64,000 nucleotides of DNA from Neiella marina (GCF_002165625.1 NZ_NGNS01000001.1:124001-188000), one strand, 5' to 3'; shown: positions 1 through 8,573, counted from the first letter of the stretch. The notes: generated by a model from the sequence alone, not told the origin. A program made the numbers and translations.

Positions 1-315
1 TTAAGTCGCGTTTGGGTCGAACAAGACGGGCTAAAAGTTGGCGAAACTAGCGTAGTTCCCGAATGGCCAAAACAGGGGTTATCATTAACACAGCACAAAA
101 TTGTCGACCAGCTGCAGCGGCTTTATCAGGACAACGAAAGCTTGCAGGATTTGCAGTTGGATTTTCACGACAACGATGCCAGCTGGTTGTGTCAGCGCTG
201 GCTCGAATTGCTGCCCATGGACCCAAATGACAAACAATTATTAATAGAACAACCCGATTGCACCGCCGCCCTTGCGTTTTTGGAGCAAGCAATCAGGACC
301 ACAGGAGAGTCATAG
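1..315 (+). CDS. LON peptidase N-terminal-domain protein (3' end only)
   Basis: The frame is open from base 1 and ends at TAG 313-315, giving about 104 residues with no start inside the window. The tail around DASWLCQRWLELLPMDPNDK matches the helical C-terminus of stand-alone LON substrate-binding-domain proteins, which carry an (R/W)LxELLPL-type motif followed by a K-Q-LLE segment. These proteins lack the ATPase and protease domains of Lon, and their function is poorly defined. The stop overlaps the GTG of the next gene by one base, so the two are probably co-transcribed and translationally coupled. The family call rests on this C-terminal part alone. Confidence 0.65.
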   Translation, partial: LSRVWVEQDGLKVGETSVVPEWPKQGLSLTQHKIVDQLQRLYQDNESLQDLQLDFHDNDASWLCQRWLELLPMDPNDKQLLIEQPDCTAALAFLEQAIRTTGES

Positions 316-869
316 TGATCACCACCCCCGGAAAACTAGTTAAGTCAATTGCCCTACTCGCTGCAATCGCCAGCTTTGGCGTTACGGCGGCGTCATGCCC
401 AGACACCTTAAAGTTTGTTAAACGCAAGTTAAACAGCTCTGAGACCGTCAATTTGTGTACCGAGTACAGCGGCAAACCATTGCTGATCGTCAACACAGCC
501 AGTTACTGCGGCTTCACCCCCCAGTTTAAAGGGTTGGAAAAGCTGTACGCCGATTACAAAGACAAAGGGCTTGTGGTTTTAGGCTTCCCAAGCCATGACT
601 TCAACCAAGAAGACAAAGACGAGGGTAAAACGGCCGAGCTTTGTGAGTTGACCTACGGGGTGAAATTCCCAATGTTTGAACCAATGCCAGTACGGGGTGA
701 CGATGCCGACCCGTTTTACCGCAAGCTGGCAGCCCAAGCAGGCGAAGCGCCGAAGTGGAACTTTCATAAATATGTTGTCAATCGTGAAGGCAAAGTCATT
801 GCTTCATTTAGTGCGATGACCAAACCTGACAGCGACGACATGATTAAAGCCATTGAATCAGCCATGTAA
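315..869 (+). CDS. Glutathione peroxidase family protein, probably exported
   Basis: A thiol peroxidase of the glutathione peroxidase fold, 184 aa from a GTG start. That start is chosen because AGGAGA lies 6 nt upstream and it overlaps the previous stop. Residues 8-27 are hydrophobic and look like a Sec signal peptide ending near TAAS, so the enzyme probably acts in the periplasm. The peroxidatic cysteine is Cys65 in NTASYCGFTPQ, and the WNF motif with the following KYVVNREG strand is present. The usual GFPCNQF segment reads GFPSHDF, so the common second cysteine position is serine; resolution may use another cysteine (28, 48 or the one in AELCELTYG) or an external thiol. A strong terminator follows. 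Confidence 0.85.
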   Translation: MITTPGKLVKSIALLAAIASFGVTAASCPDTLKFVKRKLNSSETVNLCTEYSGKPLLIVNTASYCGFTPQFKGLEKLYADYKDKGLVVLGFPSHDFNQEDKDEGKTAELCELTYGVKFPMFEPMPVRGDDADPFYRKLAAQAGEAPKWNFHKYVVNREGKVIASFSAMTKPDSDDMIKAIESAM

Positions 870-890
870 GCTTGCAACACTCCGAAACCA

Positions 891-920
891 AAAACTGCCG
901 CTTTTATAGCGGCAGTTTTA
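891..920 (+). terminator. Rho-independent terminator after the peroxidase gene
   Basis: An 11-bp perfect stem (891-901 with 909-919) has a 7-nt loop, a GC-rich core (CTGCCGC) and a T-run on the 3' arm. It lies 21 nt after the stop and closes the LON-domain/peroxidase unit. The rest of the gap up to 1185 is AT-rich, with only the candidate promoter listed separately. Confidence 0.85.
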
Positions 921-1119
921 TTAGTGACAAAGAAATGACAGCGATGTCGTGGCACAACGGTTATTGCGCAATTTGACTTAGCTTTTTTGCCAACATCAAG
1001 CCAACTACGGTGATTTCGGAGTCATTCTTTGTTTAGATCACTTTATTCGCCATTTTTATTCAATTTGCGACAAGTTACATACTTTTAGCGACACATTTCG
1101 TAATTTTCCGTTTATTTTT

Positions 1120-1148
1120 TGATCGCCAATCCGAACCGGTGCGTAACC
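1120..1148 (+). promoter_or_regulatory. Candidate ECF-sigma promoter for the DUF4397/rpoE/chrR unit
   Basis: TGATCG (1120-1125) is followed after 16 bp by CGTAAC (1142-1147), about 40 nt before the ATG at 1185. Promoters of the RpoE/ChrR group of ECF factors typically have a TGATCC-like -35 and a -10 with CGTA or TA at this spacing. An ECF factor of that group is encoded two genes downstream, so autoregulation is a reasonable inference. One mismatch in the -35 and only a single instance keep confidence low. Confidence 0.4.
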
Positions 1149-1184
1149 CCAGATGCGCCTAAATGAAAACAAGGATTAGCAACC

Positions 1185-2606
1185 ATGAAAGCCACCAAAT
1201 CACTCCTAGCAGTCGCCGTAACTTCCACCCTACTCGCCGCTTCCCTTACTGGTTGCGGGGGGAGCAGCAACAACTCAAGCAGCGTTAACACCGTTGACAC
1301 TCCCGAGTATGCATATCTGCGCGTATTTCACGCAGCCCCAGATGCACCGGCAGTGAACGTATGGTTAAACGGCTCCCCAGCACTTGAGGGTGTTGACTAT
1401 CAAGTCAGTTCTGGCGCCATTCAGGTCCCCGCTGGCAGCCACACTGTGCAAGTAGACGCCATTTTGGCCGACGGTTCACCACTGACTGTCATACCAGAAA
1501 CACAATTAATGTTGGACGCAGACACTGAATACAATGTTGTTGCAACTGGTAAAGCAGGCTTAATCGGCACAGGCGATCCAATGGAGTTTGGGCCGCAAAT
1601 TATTGCCCGCCCAGCGCTGATGCCCGATGGCGCTCGAATTCAAGTCATGCACGCGTCTCCTGATGCACCGATGGTTGACGTATTTATTACCGCGCCAGGA
1701 GACGATTTGAGCACTGCGATGCCGTTCGCAGATAATGTTAGCTTCCCTATGGCAACCGACGCAGTCGAAGTGCCAGCAGGCAGCTATCAAGTCCGTATCA
1801 CGCTGCCAGACGACCCAACTGTAGTGGTGTTTGATTCCGGCACGGTTGACGTACCCGCTGGGTCTGACTGGTTTGTTGCAGCTGTGACCAACACCGACGC
1901 GGGTAGCTCACCGGTCAACTTGCTAGTAGATGCAGCCAGTGCTTCCTTGGTTGTGCGCGATGCAGCGATGGAAGCTGACATTCGTGTCGCTCACACTATC
2001 AGCGACGCACCAGCAGTCGATGTGTGGATAAACGGTTCGGCGCCAGCAATGGACAGCCCACTTTATAACGTGTCATTTAAGGACTTTACCGGCTACCTCA
2101 TGGTACCTGCCGGTGACTATCGCTTTGATGTTGGAGTCAACGGCACTGACCCGGTGGTGGTTGTCGATGCTCTCGGTCTCGATGCCTCGCTGATGCCTGC
2201 GTATAAATACACAGCGCTGGCAATCGGTAACCTCGGCGATGGCATGGCCAACGATGAACTGTTCGTGGTCATGGACGAAAACACTCGTCGCGTTGCGACC
2301 GAAGCAAAACTGCGCGCCATCCACGCGTCTACGTTGGCGGGCGATGTCGACATTTATGTTAGTGCTGATGCAACGCCGTCAAGCGATGATGTGATTCTGG
2401 CAGGGGTACCCTTTAAGGGCGACAGTACCGTGTTGTCGGTGTCGCCGGGCACTGCTTACGTCATGGTAACACCAGCAGGCGACCCCGGCACCATTGCCAT
2501 TGGCCCTGCTGAGTTACCACTGGAGGGTGGTACCTTGACAACTTTAGTCGCCATTGATGATCCAATGTCAGCGACAGGCGTATCAGTCATAAGTTTGGAT
2601 GATTAA
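1185..2606 (+). CDS. DUF4397 domain lipoprotein
   Basis: A 473-aa secreted lipoprotein. The N-terminus has a lysine, a hydrophobic stretch and the lipobox LTGC at about residues 21-24, followed by a Ser/Asn-rich linker. The mature part holds four similar beta-rich units, each opening with a version of RVFHAAPDAPAVNVW (starting near residues 45, 151, 266 and 374), the signature of DUF4397. No catalytic motif is visible; the molecular role of DUF4397 is not established, and an envelope binding or structural role is only a guess. It is the first gene before an ECF sigma/anti-sigma pair and is probably in the same transcription unit, with a 23-nt hairpin in between that could set expression ratios. 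Confidence 0.85.
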   Translation: MKATKSLLAVAVTSTLLAASLTGCGGSSNNSSSVNTVDTPEYAYLRVFHAAPDAPAVNVWLNGSPALEGVDYQVSSGAIQVPAGSHTVQVDAILADGSPLTVIPETQLMLDADTEYNVVATGKAGLIGTGDPMEFGPQIIARPALMPDGARIQVMHASPDAPMVDVFITAPGDDLSTAMPFADNVSFPMATDAVEVPAGSYQVRITLPDDPTVVVFDSGTVDVPAGSDWFVAAVTNTDAGSSPVNLLVDAASASLVVRDAAMEADIRVAHTISDAPAVDVWINGSAPAMDSPLYNVSFKDFTGYLMVPAGDYRFDVGVNGTDPVVVVDALGLDASLMPAYKYTALAIGNLGDGMANDELFVVMDENTRRVATEAKLRAIHASTLAGDVDIYVSADATPSSDDVILAGVPFKGDSTVLSVSPGTAYVMVTPAGDPGTIAIGPAELPLEGGTLTTLVAIDDPMSATGVSVISLDD

Positions 2607-2615
2607 TAGTTAGTA

Positions 2616-2638
2616 GCCGGGCCTCATAAAGGCCCGGC
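2616..2638 (+). other. GC-rich intercistronic hairpin
   Basis: GCCGGGCC (2616-2623) pairs perfectly with GGCCCGGC (2631-2638) over a 7-nt loop. No T-run follows, so it is not a standard terminator. It lies between the abundant-looking lipoprotein gene and the sigma factor gene, where it may act as an mRNA-stabilising or partially terminating element. Confidence 0.6.
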
Positions 2639-2657
2639 AATAACGACAGGAGTGACG

Positions 2658-3329
2658 ATGTCGACAGCACAGAGCAGCGTTTGTGGTTATACTGCCAGCA
2701 CTTCTCCTTTAGTGTCGGGCCAGATGAAACCCCAGCCAGAAGCAAAAGTAAAACCAGCCGAAAATGACGGCGAGCGTTGGAAAGCAGCGCTTTGTCAAAT
2801 CGCTGAAAACAAATGCCGTAAGCACTACGCCGCATTGTTCAACCATTTCGCGCCAAGGTTGAAAATGTTTGCTATCCGCTTGTGCGACGGTAATGAGGCT
2901 CTAGCGCTGGAATTGGTTCAAGACACCATGATGACGGTTTGGCAGAAAGCGCATTTATACAATGCCGGTAAAGGCGCCGCTTCGACGTGGATCTACACCA
3001 TCGCCCGTAACCTCCGATACGATCAATTACGAAAAGCCAGCAGCAAAGCCGATGTCATCAGTGCTGAAGATTTATGGCCGGTACTGGAGGCGGAAGCGGA
3101 CGAAGGCAGAAGTCAACCTGACCACTTGGTGCTGCAACTGCAATTGGAAAAGTACTACGACGCTTTGTCCCCCGCTCAGATGGAAGTGATCCGCAAAGTG
3201 TATTTAGAAGACAAACCTCAGCAACAAGTCGCTGATGAATTGAACATCCCGTTAGGCACAGTGAAATCTCGTATTCGGTTAGCAGTGCAGAAGTTACAAG
3301 AAAAAATTGAGGCTAACGATCATGATTAA
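2658..3329 (+). CDS. rpoE: ECF RNA polymerase sigma factor, RpoE/ChrR-type
   Basis: A 223-aa group IV sigma factor. ATG 2658 is preferred to the in-frame GTG at 2652 because AGGAG sits 5 nt upstream of it. Region 2 runs from about residue 58 to 125 (ELVQDTMMTVWQKA, then TWIYTIARNLRYDQLRK, the -10 recognition helix). Region 4 covers about residues 163-213, with the helix-turn-helix ADELNIPLGTVKSRIRLAV. There is no 1.1 or region 3. It overlaps the ChrR-like anti-sigma gene. In the known systems of this pair the factor is freed by singlet oxygen or organic peroxide and drives photolyase and redox repair genes; that is family knowledge, not shown here. The symbol is by family and is not the envelope-stress RpoE of E. 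coli. Confidence 0.88.
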   Translation: MSTAQSSVCGYTASTSPLVSGQMKPQPEAKVKPAENDGERWKAALCQIAENKCRKHYAALFNHFAPRLKMFAIRLCDGNEALALELVQDTMMTVWQKAHLYNAGKGAASTWIYTIARNLRYDQLRKASSKADVISAEDLWPVLEAEADEGRSQPDHLVLQLQLEKYYDALSPAQMEVIRKVYLEDKPQQQVADELNIPLGTVKSRIRLAVQKLQEKIEANDHD

Positions 3330-4026
3330 AAGCCACCCAAGTGAAGAATTATTGCGCGCTTTTGTAAGCGGAGAGCTGCCACCTGCATTAGCCTTGTGTG
3401 TCTCAGCACACGTCGATATGTGCCGCTTATGTCAGCGTGAAGTGAAGCAAATTGAGCAAGAGTTAGCAGCAAGCATAGAGCATCAAAACAATGATAGCGC
3501 TGACATTCAGGTATCAGACGATCTGACGGCAATGATGGCTGCCATTATAGACAGTGAGCCAGCGCCGGTTGAACAACCGAGTCTGGTCGCCGAGCGTCAC
3601 AAGGCCAAACATATTCGCTGGCAGGACAACAAATTCTTACTGCCACGAGCGCTGCAACGTCAAATAGCAGAACAGCCAGAGTTGGTGACCGGTGATAGTT
3701 GGTTTCAGCTCGGCAAGTTGTGGCGAGGGCGCCTAGCAGAGCACCAACAGTGGCGCACCAGCTTTTATTACATTGAGCAGGGCGGCGAGATACCAGAACA
3801 CACTCACAAAGGGCGCGAGATTACGCTGGTATTGTCCGGCAGCTTCGTCGATGGTGATGAGGTGTACCAAGAAGGTGATTTTATATACCGCGACGGCGCT
3901 CACACCCACAAGCCTGGTGCAAGCGTCAGTGAAGATTGCTTGTGTTTCACCGCGGTCGAAGCACCATTGCACTTCACATCGGGCGCGACCCGATTGCTCA
4001 ACCCGATTGGCAAATTGCTGTACTAA
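3322..4026 (+). CDS. chrR: ChrR-type anti-sigma factor with zinc domain and cupin
   Basis: A 234-aa cytoplasmic anti-sigma factor, with ATG at 3322 overlapping the sigma stop by 8 nt; GAGG lies 9 nt upstream. The N-terminal zinc domain has His5, His30, Cys34 and Cys37 (AHVDMCRLC), the same pattern as the zinc ligands of Rhodobacter ChrR, and should hold the sigma factor. The C-terminal half (about residues 120-225) is a cupin with the metal ligands EHTHKGREITLVLSG and AHTHKP, the part that senses reactive oxygen in ChrR. Both metal sites look intact. Gene pairing and overlap support it as the partner of the upstream sigma factor. Confidence 0.9.
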   Translation: MIKSHPSEELLRAFVSGELPPALALCVSAHVDMCRLCQREVKQIEQELAASIEHQNNDSADIQVSDDLTAMMAAIIDSEPAPVEQPSLVAERHKAKHIRWQDNKFLLPRALQRQIAEQPELVTGDSWFQLGKLWRGRLAEHQQWRTSFYYIEQGGEIPEHTHKGREITLVLSGSFVDGDEVYQEGDFIYRDGAHTHKPGASVSEDCLCFTAVEAPLHFTSGATRLLNPIGKLLY

Positions 4027-4031
4027 GCCAT

Positions 4032-6236
4032 TCAAACGGTGTCATGGGGATCAACATCCACATGCCACCGCACTACTTGGGCGAGTTTAGAGCTTTCTAT
4101 CTCGCCCAAGCTTTCGGTTAATAATTTCTGAATTGGTGCTTTTTGTGGCGCAATCAGGACCAATTGCCATCGATATCGTCCTGCTTTGCGCACCATTGCA
4201 CATGGCCCAGGAGGCATCACGATAACTTCATGTCGCTGGGCTGCTGTGTTTAACACCAGCTCGGCTGCAGCCAAAAACTCAGCGACCTTCGTCTCATCAT
4301 TCGCCTCAGCACGAATAATTGCAATTGCCGCATAAGGTGGTAACTGCGCTTGCTTACGCTCCGCCAGCAACGCACTGGCCACCTGCTGATAACCCTCAGT
4401 CTGAAGTTGTTGCACCCAAGGGTGATCAGGGTAGTGGGTTTGCAGCAAGACCTGAGCTTGCTGACCTGCTCGTCCTGCTCTACCAGAAACCTGAGTTAAC
4501 AACTGGCACATCCGCTCTCCAGCGCGAAAATCACTGCTAAACAACGCACCATCAACGTCGGCGATAACCACCAAAGTGACATCCACAAAATCATGCCCCT
4601 TGGCCAACATTTGGGTCCCAACCAAAATTCGATAGTGTCCGCGCTGGATGTCAGCAACCAAGTTTTCGAATGCATCTTTGCGTCGAGTTGAGTCACGGTC
4701 GATGCGAACCACGGGGTAATCAGGAAACTGCTCTTGCAATGCTTCTTCGAGCTGCTCAGTGCCTTGGCCGACCGGTACCAGTTGAGTGCTGCCACATGAA
4801 TCACATTGATGCGGCACCGGTCGCTCAACTTGGCAATGATGACAAACCAAGCGACGAAACCCCTTATGCCAGGTAAACGGTCGGTTACAACGATGGCACT
4901 CAGCGAACCAACCACATTCATGGCACAACAATACCGGCGCAAAACCACGACGATTCAAAAATACCAGCACTTGGTTGTTAGCTTGTAAGTGCTGCTCCAT
5001 GGCTTTGACAATGGGAGCAGACAACGGCCCTGTCATCACTTGCTGACGCATGTCGATGGCCGCTATCTTCGGCAATTGACCACCGGCAGCACGTTCACTC
5101 AGAGTCAGATGCTGATAGCGACCGGCCTCGACATTGGCCAATGATTCAAAACTCGGCGTAGCAGAGCCCAACAACAGCAGCACTTGCTCGTTTCTGGCGC
5201 GCATGACGGCTAGGTCGCGAGCCTGGTAACGGAAGCCATCTTGTTGCTTGTAACTGCCATCATGCTCTTCATCGACCACAATCAAGCCGAGGTTGGCCAT
5301 AGGAGTGAAAATGGCTGAGCGAGTACCGAGCAACACTGGTAACTCGCCAGTGCGTGCCGCCTGCCAAGCGGCAAGTCGCTCGCTATCGTTCAAACCCGAA
5401 TGTACCAGACCAATCCGAACGCCTAAATGATGGCGAAACCGGCTCAAGGTTTGAGGTGTTAAACCGATTTCAGGCACCAGTACCAAGACTTGTTTACCTT
5501 GTTCAATAACTTGCGACATGACATCGAGGTAAACCCTAGTTTTGCCGGAACCGGTAATGCCTTCAAGTAAGCTGACCGAAAACCCTTGCAAGCGCGAACA
5601 CAACGCCGTAATTGCAATGCTTTGTTCACGGGTTGCAGGCGGCTGGTTTGATGGCTGTGACAAAGATTCATTCAAAGCACTCAGCGGAGCAGATTCAATC
5701 CATTGCTTTTTCGCCACTGCTTGAATGGTAGCGCCAGTGACGCCTTGAGCACTCAGCGTTGCTCTTTCCTGAGCTCCTGCCTTTAGCAACTCCAGCAACT
5801 GCCACTGTTTCGGTGCCCGCTTAGTCGATTGCGCATCTTGCGCCACCCCTGCATCCGTTAGCTGCCACACTTCAATATCGGCACTATTGGGCTGTTCGCC
5901 TTGACGCATTTTCTTCGGCAGGGCATGAGTGAGTACTTCGCCAATGGGATGCTGATAGTAGCGTCCAGCCCACTTCAACAAGTCCAGTAGAGATTGCGGC
6001 CAAATAGGCTGCTGATCGAGCACCTCATCAACCGCCTTGAGCTGCTCGACCGGCCAATCACTGTGATCACTTTCGCCAACGACCACGCCAACCATCATGC
6101 GACGGCCAAAGGGCACTCTGACCCGGCCACCAACAACCACTTGGCGCTGCGGATGAGGCAAATAGTCGAAGATCCGCCGCATCGGTACCGGTAAAGCGAC
6201 ATGAATAAAGCGAAGGTCTGACACGAACAAAATCAC
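4032..6236 (-). CDS. priA: Primosomal protein N' (PriA helicase)
   Basis: A 734-aa DNA helicase that reloads the replisome at stalled forks. Visible parts are the N-terminal 3' DNA-binding domain (FDYLPHPQRQVVVGGRVRVP), the Walker A motif GITGSGKT at about 226-233, DEEH as motif II near 322, eight zinc-binding cysteines between about 437 and 478 (CHECGW, CHRC, CHHC, CDSCG), and helicase motifs GTQMLAKGHDF and SGRAGR. Length matches the family. The longest frame starts at a GTG (6234-6236) without a clear ribosome site; a second in-frame GTG lies five codons in. The gene converges on chrR and is divergent from rpmE. Confidence 0.95.
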   Translation of the reverse strand: MILFVSDLRFIHVALPVPMRRIFDYLPHPQRQVVVGGRVRVPFGRRMMVGVVVGESDHSDWPVEQLKAVDEVLDQQPIWPQSLLDLLKWAGRYYQHPIGEVLTHALPKKMRQGEQPNSADIEVWQLTDAGVAQDAQSTKRAPKQWQLLELLKAGAQERATLSAQGVTGATIQAVAKKQWIESAPLSALNESLSQPSNQPPATREQSIAITALCSRLQGFSVSLLEGITGSGKTRVYLDVMSQVIEQGKQVLVLVPEIGLTPQTLSRFRHHLGVRIGLVHSGLNDSERLAAWQAARTGELPVLLGTRSAIFTPMANLGLIVVDEEHDGSYKQQDGFRYQARDLAVMRARNEQVLLLLGSATPSFESLANVEAGRYQHLTLSERAAGGQLPKIAAIDMRQQVMTGPLSAPIVKAMEQHLQANNQVLVFLNRRGFAPVLLCHECGWFAECHRCNRPFTWHKGFRRLVCHHCQVERPVPHQCDSCGSTQLVPVGQGTEQLEEALQEQFPDYPVVRIDRDSTRRKDAFENLVADIQRGHYRILVGTQMLAKGHDFVDVTLVVIADVDGALFSSDFRAGERMCQLLTQVSGRAGRAGQQAQVLLQTHYPDHPWVQQLQTEGYQQVASALLAERKQAQLPPYAAIAIIRAEANDETKVAEFLAAAELVLNTAAQRHEVIVMPPGPCAMVRKAGRYRWQLVLIAPQKAPIQKLLTESLGEIESSKLAQVVRWHVDVDPHDTV

Positions 6237-6447
6237 ACAGTCAATAAGTAGCGCAAGCTTACCATGGTTAACACCAAGCAGTGGATACCGAGCAACTGCG
6301 ACTATAATTGGTTAAAAAGTTAGCAATTGGGCTTGATCCGGCGCTATAACTGCTTTACCATTCGCGCCCCAAACAGAAGTAACTAAACCACGTGTGGTGT
6401 CTGACTCCGGGTTGGATAGCGACACGGCCTAATAATTGAGGTTTTCC

Positions 6448-6660
6448 ATGCAACAAGGTATTCACCCTGAATACGCTGAAGTAACAGCAACTTGCTCTTG
6501 TGGTAACACAATCAAGACTCGCTCTACTTTGGGTAAAGATTTCCACATCGACGTATGTAGCTCTTGCCACCCGTTCTACACTGGTAAGCAGAAAGTTCTG
6601 GATTCTGGCGGACGCGTTGATCGCTTCAAGAAGCGTTTCGGCGCTTTGGGCAAGAAGTAA
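6448..6660 (+). CDS. rpmE: 50S ribosomal protein L31, zinc-binding form
   Basis: A 70-aa ribosomal protein starting MQQGIHPEY, with TTGAGG 6 nt upstream of ATG 6448. The zinc ligands CSCG and CSSCHPF are present, so this is the C+ type normally used when zinc is plentiful; no zinc-free paralogue is in the window. The C-terminal [10 protein letters not shown] segment is typical. The roughly 210 bp upstream hold TATAAT-like boxes (6303-6308, 6345-6350) but no clear -35. It is divergent from priA, the usual neighbourhood. Confidence 0.97.
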   Translation: MQQGIHPEYAEVTATCSCGNTIKTRSTLGKDFHIDVCSSCHPFYTGKQKVLDSGGRVDRFKKRFGALGKK

Positions 6661-6680
6661 AACTCTTGCACCAGCAGAAA

Positions 6681-6704
6681 AAGGCGCCGGATGGCGCCTT
6701 TTTT
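6681..6704 (+). terminator. Rho-independent terminator after rpmE
   Basis: AAGGCGCC (6681-6688), loop GGAT, GGCGCCTT (6693-6700), then a T-run. This is a strong, compact hairpin 20 nt after the rpmE stop. Confidence 0.93.
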
Positions 6705-6761
6705 GTTTGTCCGCCCCGTACTGAAATCCTCACCCACTGAACGTCGTCGGAACAAAACATC

Positions 6762-7562
6762 ATGAGTCTATCGCGTGTTATTCTTTTTGCTGGTTTGGTG
6801 CTTTCCTGTCATGCCGTTGGTCAAATGCTCGACTGCCTACCGCAAGGCGCTGCTGAGCGAGTCATCATGGCGCAACTCCATGATGGCGACACCATCACCC
6901 TGAGCGATGGCCGCCGCATTCGCTTTACTGGTATCGACACCCCTGAGCTTGACCACAAGCAGCCATCACGCAACGAACCCTATGCCTTGCAAGCACGCAA
7001 TCGTCTCGATCAGTTAATTGATAACAAACCTGTCAGCATGGTCGTCGATCGGCGTCCTCGGGATCGTCACGGCCGCACACTTGCTCACTTAGTCAATCAT
7101 CAGGGCAAAAACATCAACCAGCAGCTGTTACTCGACGGCTACGCCAAGTTGATGGTCATTGGCGATAACGATCTTTGGCGCTGCTACAACATGGCCGAAT
7201 GGATTGCTCGTCGCGATAAGCGAGGATTATGGCAACTTGCAGAAAATCAGCCATTAGCTGTTAGTCAAATCACCCGCCCTTCAAAGCGCTGGCGCGAATA
7301 TCGTGGCACGGTGACAAGATTTCAGCGCAACCAAAATCACAGTTGGTGGCTACTTGATAACAAACTCTGGGTCGGCGGTGAAAATCAAGTCATCGAACAA
7401 CTACTGATCCCAGCAAATCCCTCGGTAGAGGGCGAAGATTGGATCGTGAGAGGTGTGCTGTATGAGTCCTATGGCAAGTGGCGAATCAGAGTCAACCATA
7501 GTTCGCAAGTGATCCGCACCAGTGAAATGGAGCGCTGGGTTGATAAGGTCAAACCAACCTAA
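6762..7562 (+). CDS. Exported thermonuclease (staphylococcal nuclease family)
   Basis: A 266-aa secreted or periplasmic nuclease. A signal peptide covers about residues 1-21 (hydrophobic ILFAGLVLSCHAVG). The SNase fold starts near 33 (AQLHDGDTITLSDGRRIRF). Catalytic elements are intact: the Arg and the Asp/Thr/Glu of RFTGIDTPE, and the second Arg in DRHGRTLAHL. The gene should cleave DNA and RNA with calcium. The domain ends near residue 160, and about 100 further residues form an unassigned C-terminal part rich in Trp and Arg. Translation start is ATG 6762 with only a weak GGAACA ribosome site. It converges on the DUF1348 gene. Confidence 0.88.
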   Translation: MSLSRVILFAGLVLSCHAVGQMLDCLPQGAAERVIMAQLHDGDTITLSDGRRIRFTGIDTPELDHKQPSRNEPYALQARNRLDQLIDNKPVSMVVDRRPRDRHGRTLAHLVNHQGKNINQQLLLDGYAKLMVIGDNDLWRCYNMAEWIARRDKRGLWQLAENQPLAVSQITRPSKRWREYRGTVTRFQRNQNHSWWLLDNKLWVGGENQVIEQLLIPANPSVEGEDWIVRGVLYESYGKWRIRVNHSSQVIRTSEMERWVDKVKPT

Positions 7563-7583
7563 TTAGCAGCGCCAGCGCTTTGC

Positions 7584-8057
7584 TCACAAGCCAAGCTCGC
7601 TAAGCGATGAATAGTTGTCAGGCCTTACCTCAGTGTCCCAAGTGAGCAATCGCTCGCTTTGGTCAATCGGTAAGTCATTAATGCTCGCGATGCGTCGTTG
7701 CATCAAGCCTTGTGAATTAAATTCCCAATTCTCGTTGCCGTAAGAGCGATACCAATTGCCTGAATCATCGTGCCATTCGTAAGCAAAACGAACTGCAATG
7801 CGATTGGCGGTGTATGCCCATAACTCCTTACACAAACGATAATTCAACTCTCGCTGCCATTTACGACTGAGAAATTGCTCTATCTGTGCTCGGCCTTTAA
7901 TAAACTCCGAACGATTGCGCCACACCGAGTCAGGGCTATAGGCCATAGCCACGGCAGCAGGATTTTTGCGATTCCAAGCATCTTCTGCTTTGCGCACTTT
8001 AATGGCTGCAGATGCCGCATCGAAAGGCGGAAACGGCGGCCGAGATTCATCTGTCAT
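7584..8057 (-). CDS. DUF1348 / NTF2-like protein, last gene of the cyn operon
   Basis: A 157-aa protein of the NTF2-like alpha-beta barrel group (DUF1348), with the family segments [28 protein letters not shown] and [12 protein letters not shown]. No signal peptide. Members of this family have no assigned reaction; the fold often forms a small hydrophobic pocket for enzymes or binding proteins. GGAGG lies about 5 nt before the ATG at 8057. It follows cynS by 75 nt on the same strand, so it is probably the fifth gene of the cyanate operon, which suggests a role in cyanate or nitrile metabolism. That link is inference from position only. Confidence 0.75.
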   Translation of the reverse strand: MTDESRPPFPPFDAASAAIKVRKAEDAWNRKNPAAVAMAYSPDSVWRNRSEFIKGRAQIEQFLSRKWQRELNYRLCKELWAYTANRIAVRFAYEWHDDSGNWYRSYGNENWEFNSQGLMQRRIASINDLPIDQSERLLTWDTEVRPDNYSSLSELGL

Positions 8058-8132
8058 TCAATCCTCCAGTTGGTTTGGCTGCCATCAGCAGCCAATACCA
8101 TCACTTGTTCAGCTATCCTTGCGTCGAGCGCA

Positions 8133-8573
8133 TTACCAGGATTTATACGGCAGGAACTTACCATTTAAAGTCAGCAGTACCCGATCGCCCTTAGGATCTT
8201 CAATCTTGTCCACTTCCATAGAAAAATCGATGGCACTCATGATGCCGTCACCAAACTTTTCCTGAATCACTTCCTTGAGTGTTTCGCCATATACGCCAAC
8301 CACCTCATAAAGACGGTAAATCAACGGATCCGTTGGTACAGCTTGATCCCAAATTTTGGTTGGAAAAGCGATCAATGCGCTAGTGACCTCTTCTCCCAAT
8401 CCTAGGTAACTGCTGATTGCTGCGGCTTTCTCAGCAGGAGCGCTATTCATGCCAAGGCACGCCGATGCCAGCCATACCGGCGACATATTCAAATCAACGC
8501 CCATCTTTTCCCAGCTTAGGTTCAATTGGGTTTTGGCGGCAACAATAGCATCTGTCATTTGCTCTTTATTCAT
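8133..8573 (-). CDS. cynS: Cyanase (cyanate hydratase)
   Basis: A 146-aa cytoplasmic enzyme that turns cyanate and bicarbonate into ammonia and CO2 via carbamate. ATG at 8573 is chosen because AAGGAG lies 6 nt upstream and the product then begins MNKEQMTDAI; a longer frame exists without support. The N-terminal helix-turn-helix-like domain is followed by the catalytic domain. Arg87, Glu90 (both in IYRLYEVVGVYGE) and Ser113 (DGIMSAIDF) align with the catalytic Arg96, Glu99 and Ser122 of the E. coli enzyme at a constant offset of nine. It lies downstream of a cyanate/nitrate-type ABC transporter, which supports cyanate as the imported substrate. Confidence 0.96.
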   Translation of the reverse strand: MNKEQMTDAIVAAKTQLNLSWEKMGVDLNMSPVWLASACLGMNSAPAEKAAAISSYLGLGEEVTSALIAFPTKIWDQAVPTDPLIYRLYEVVGVYGETLKEVIQEKFGDGIMSAIDFSMEVDKIEDPKGDRVLLTLNGKFLPYKSW

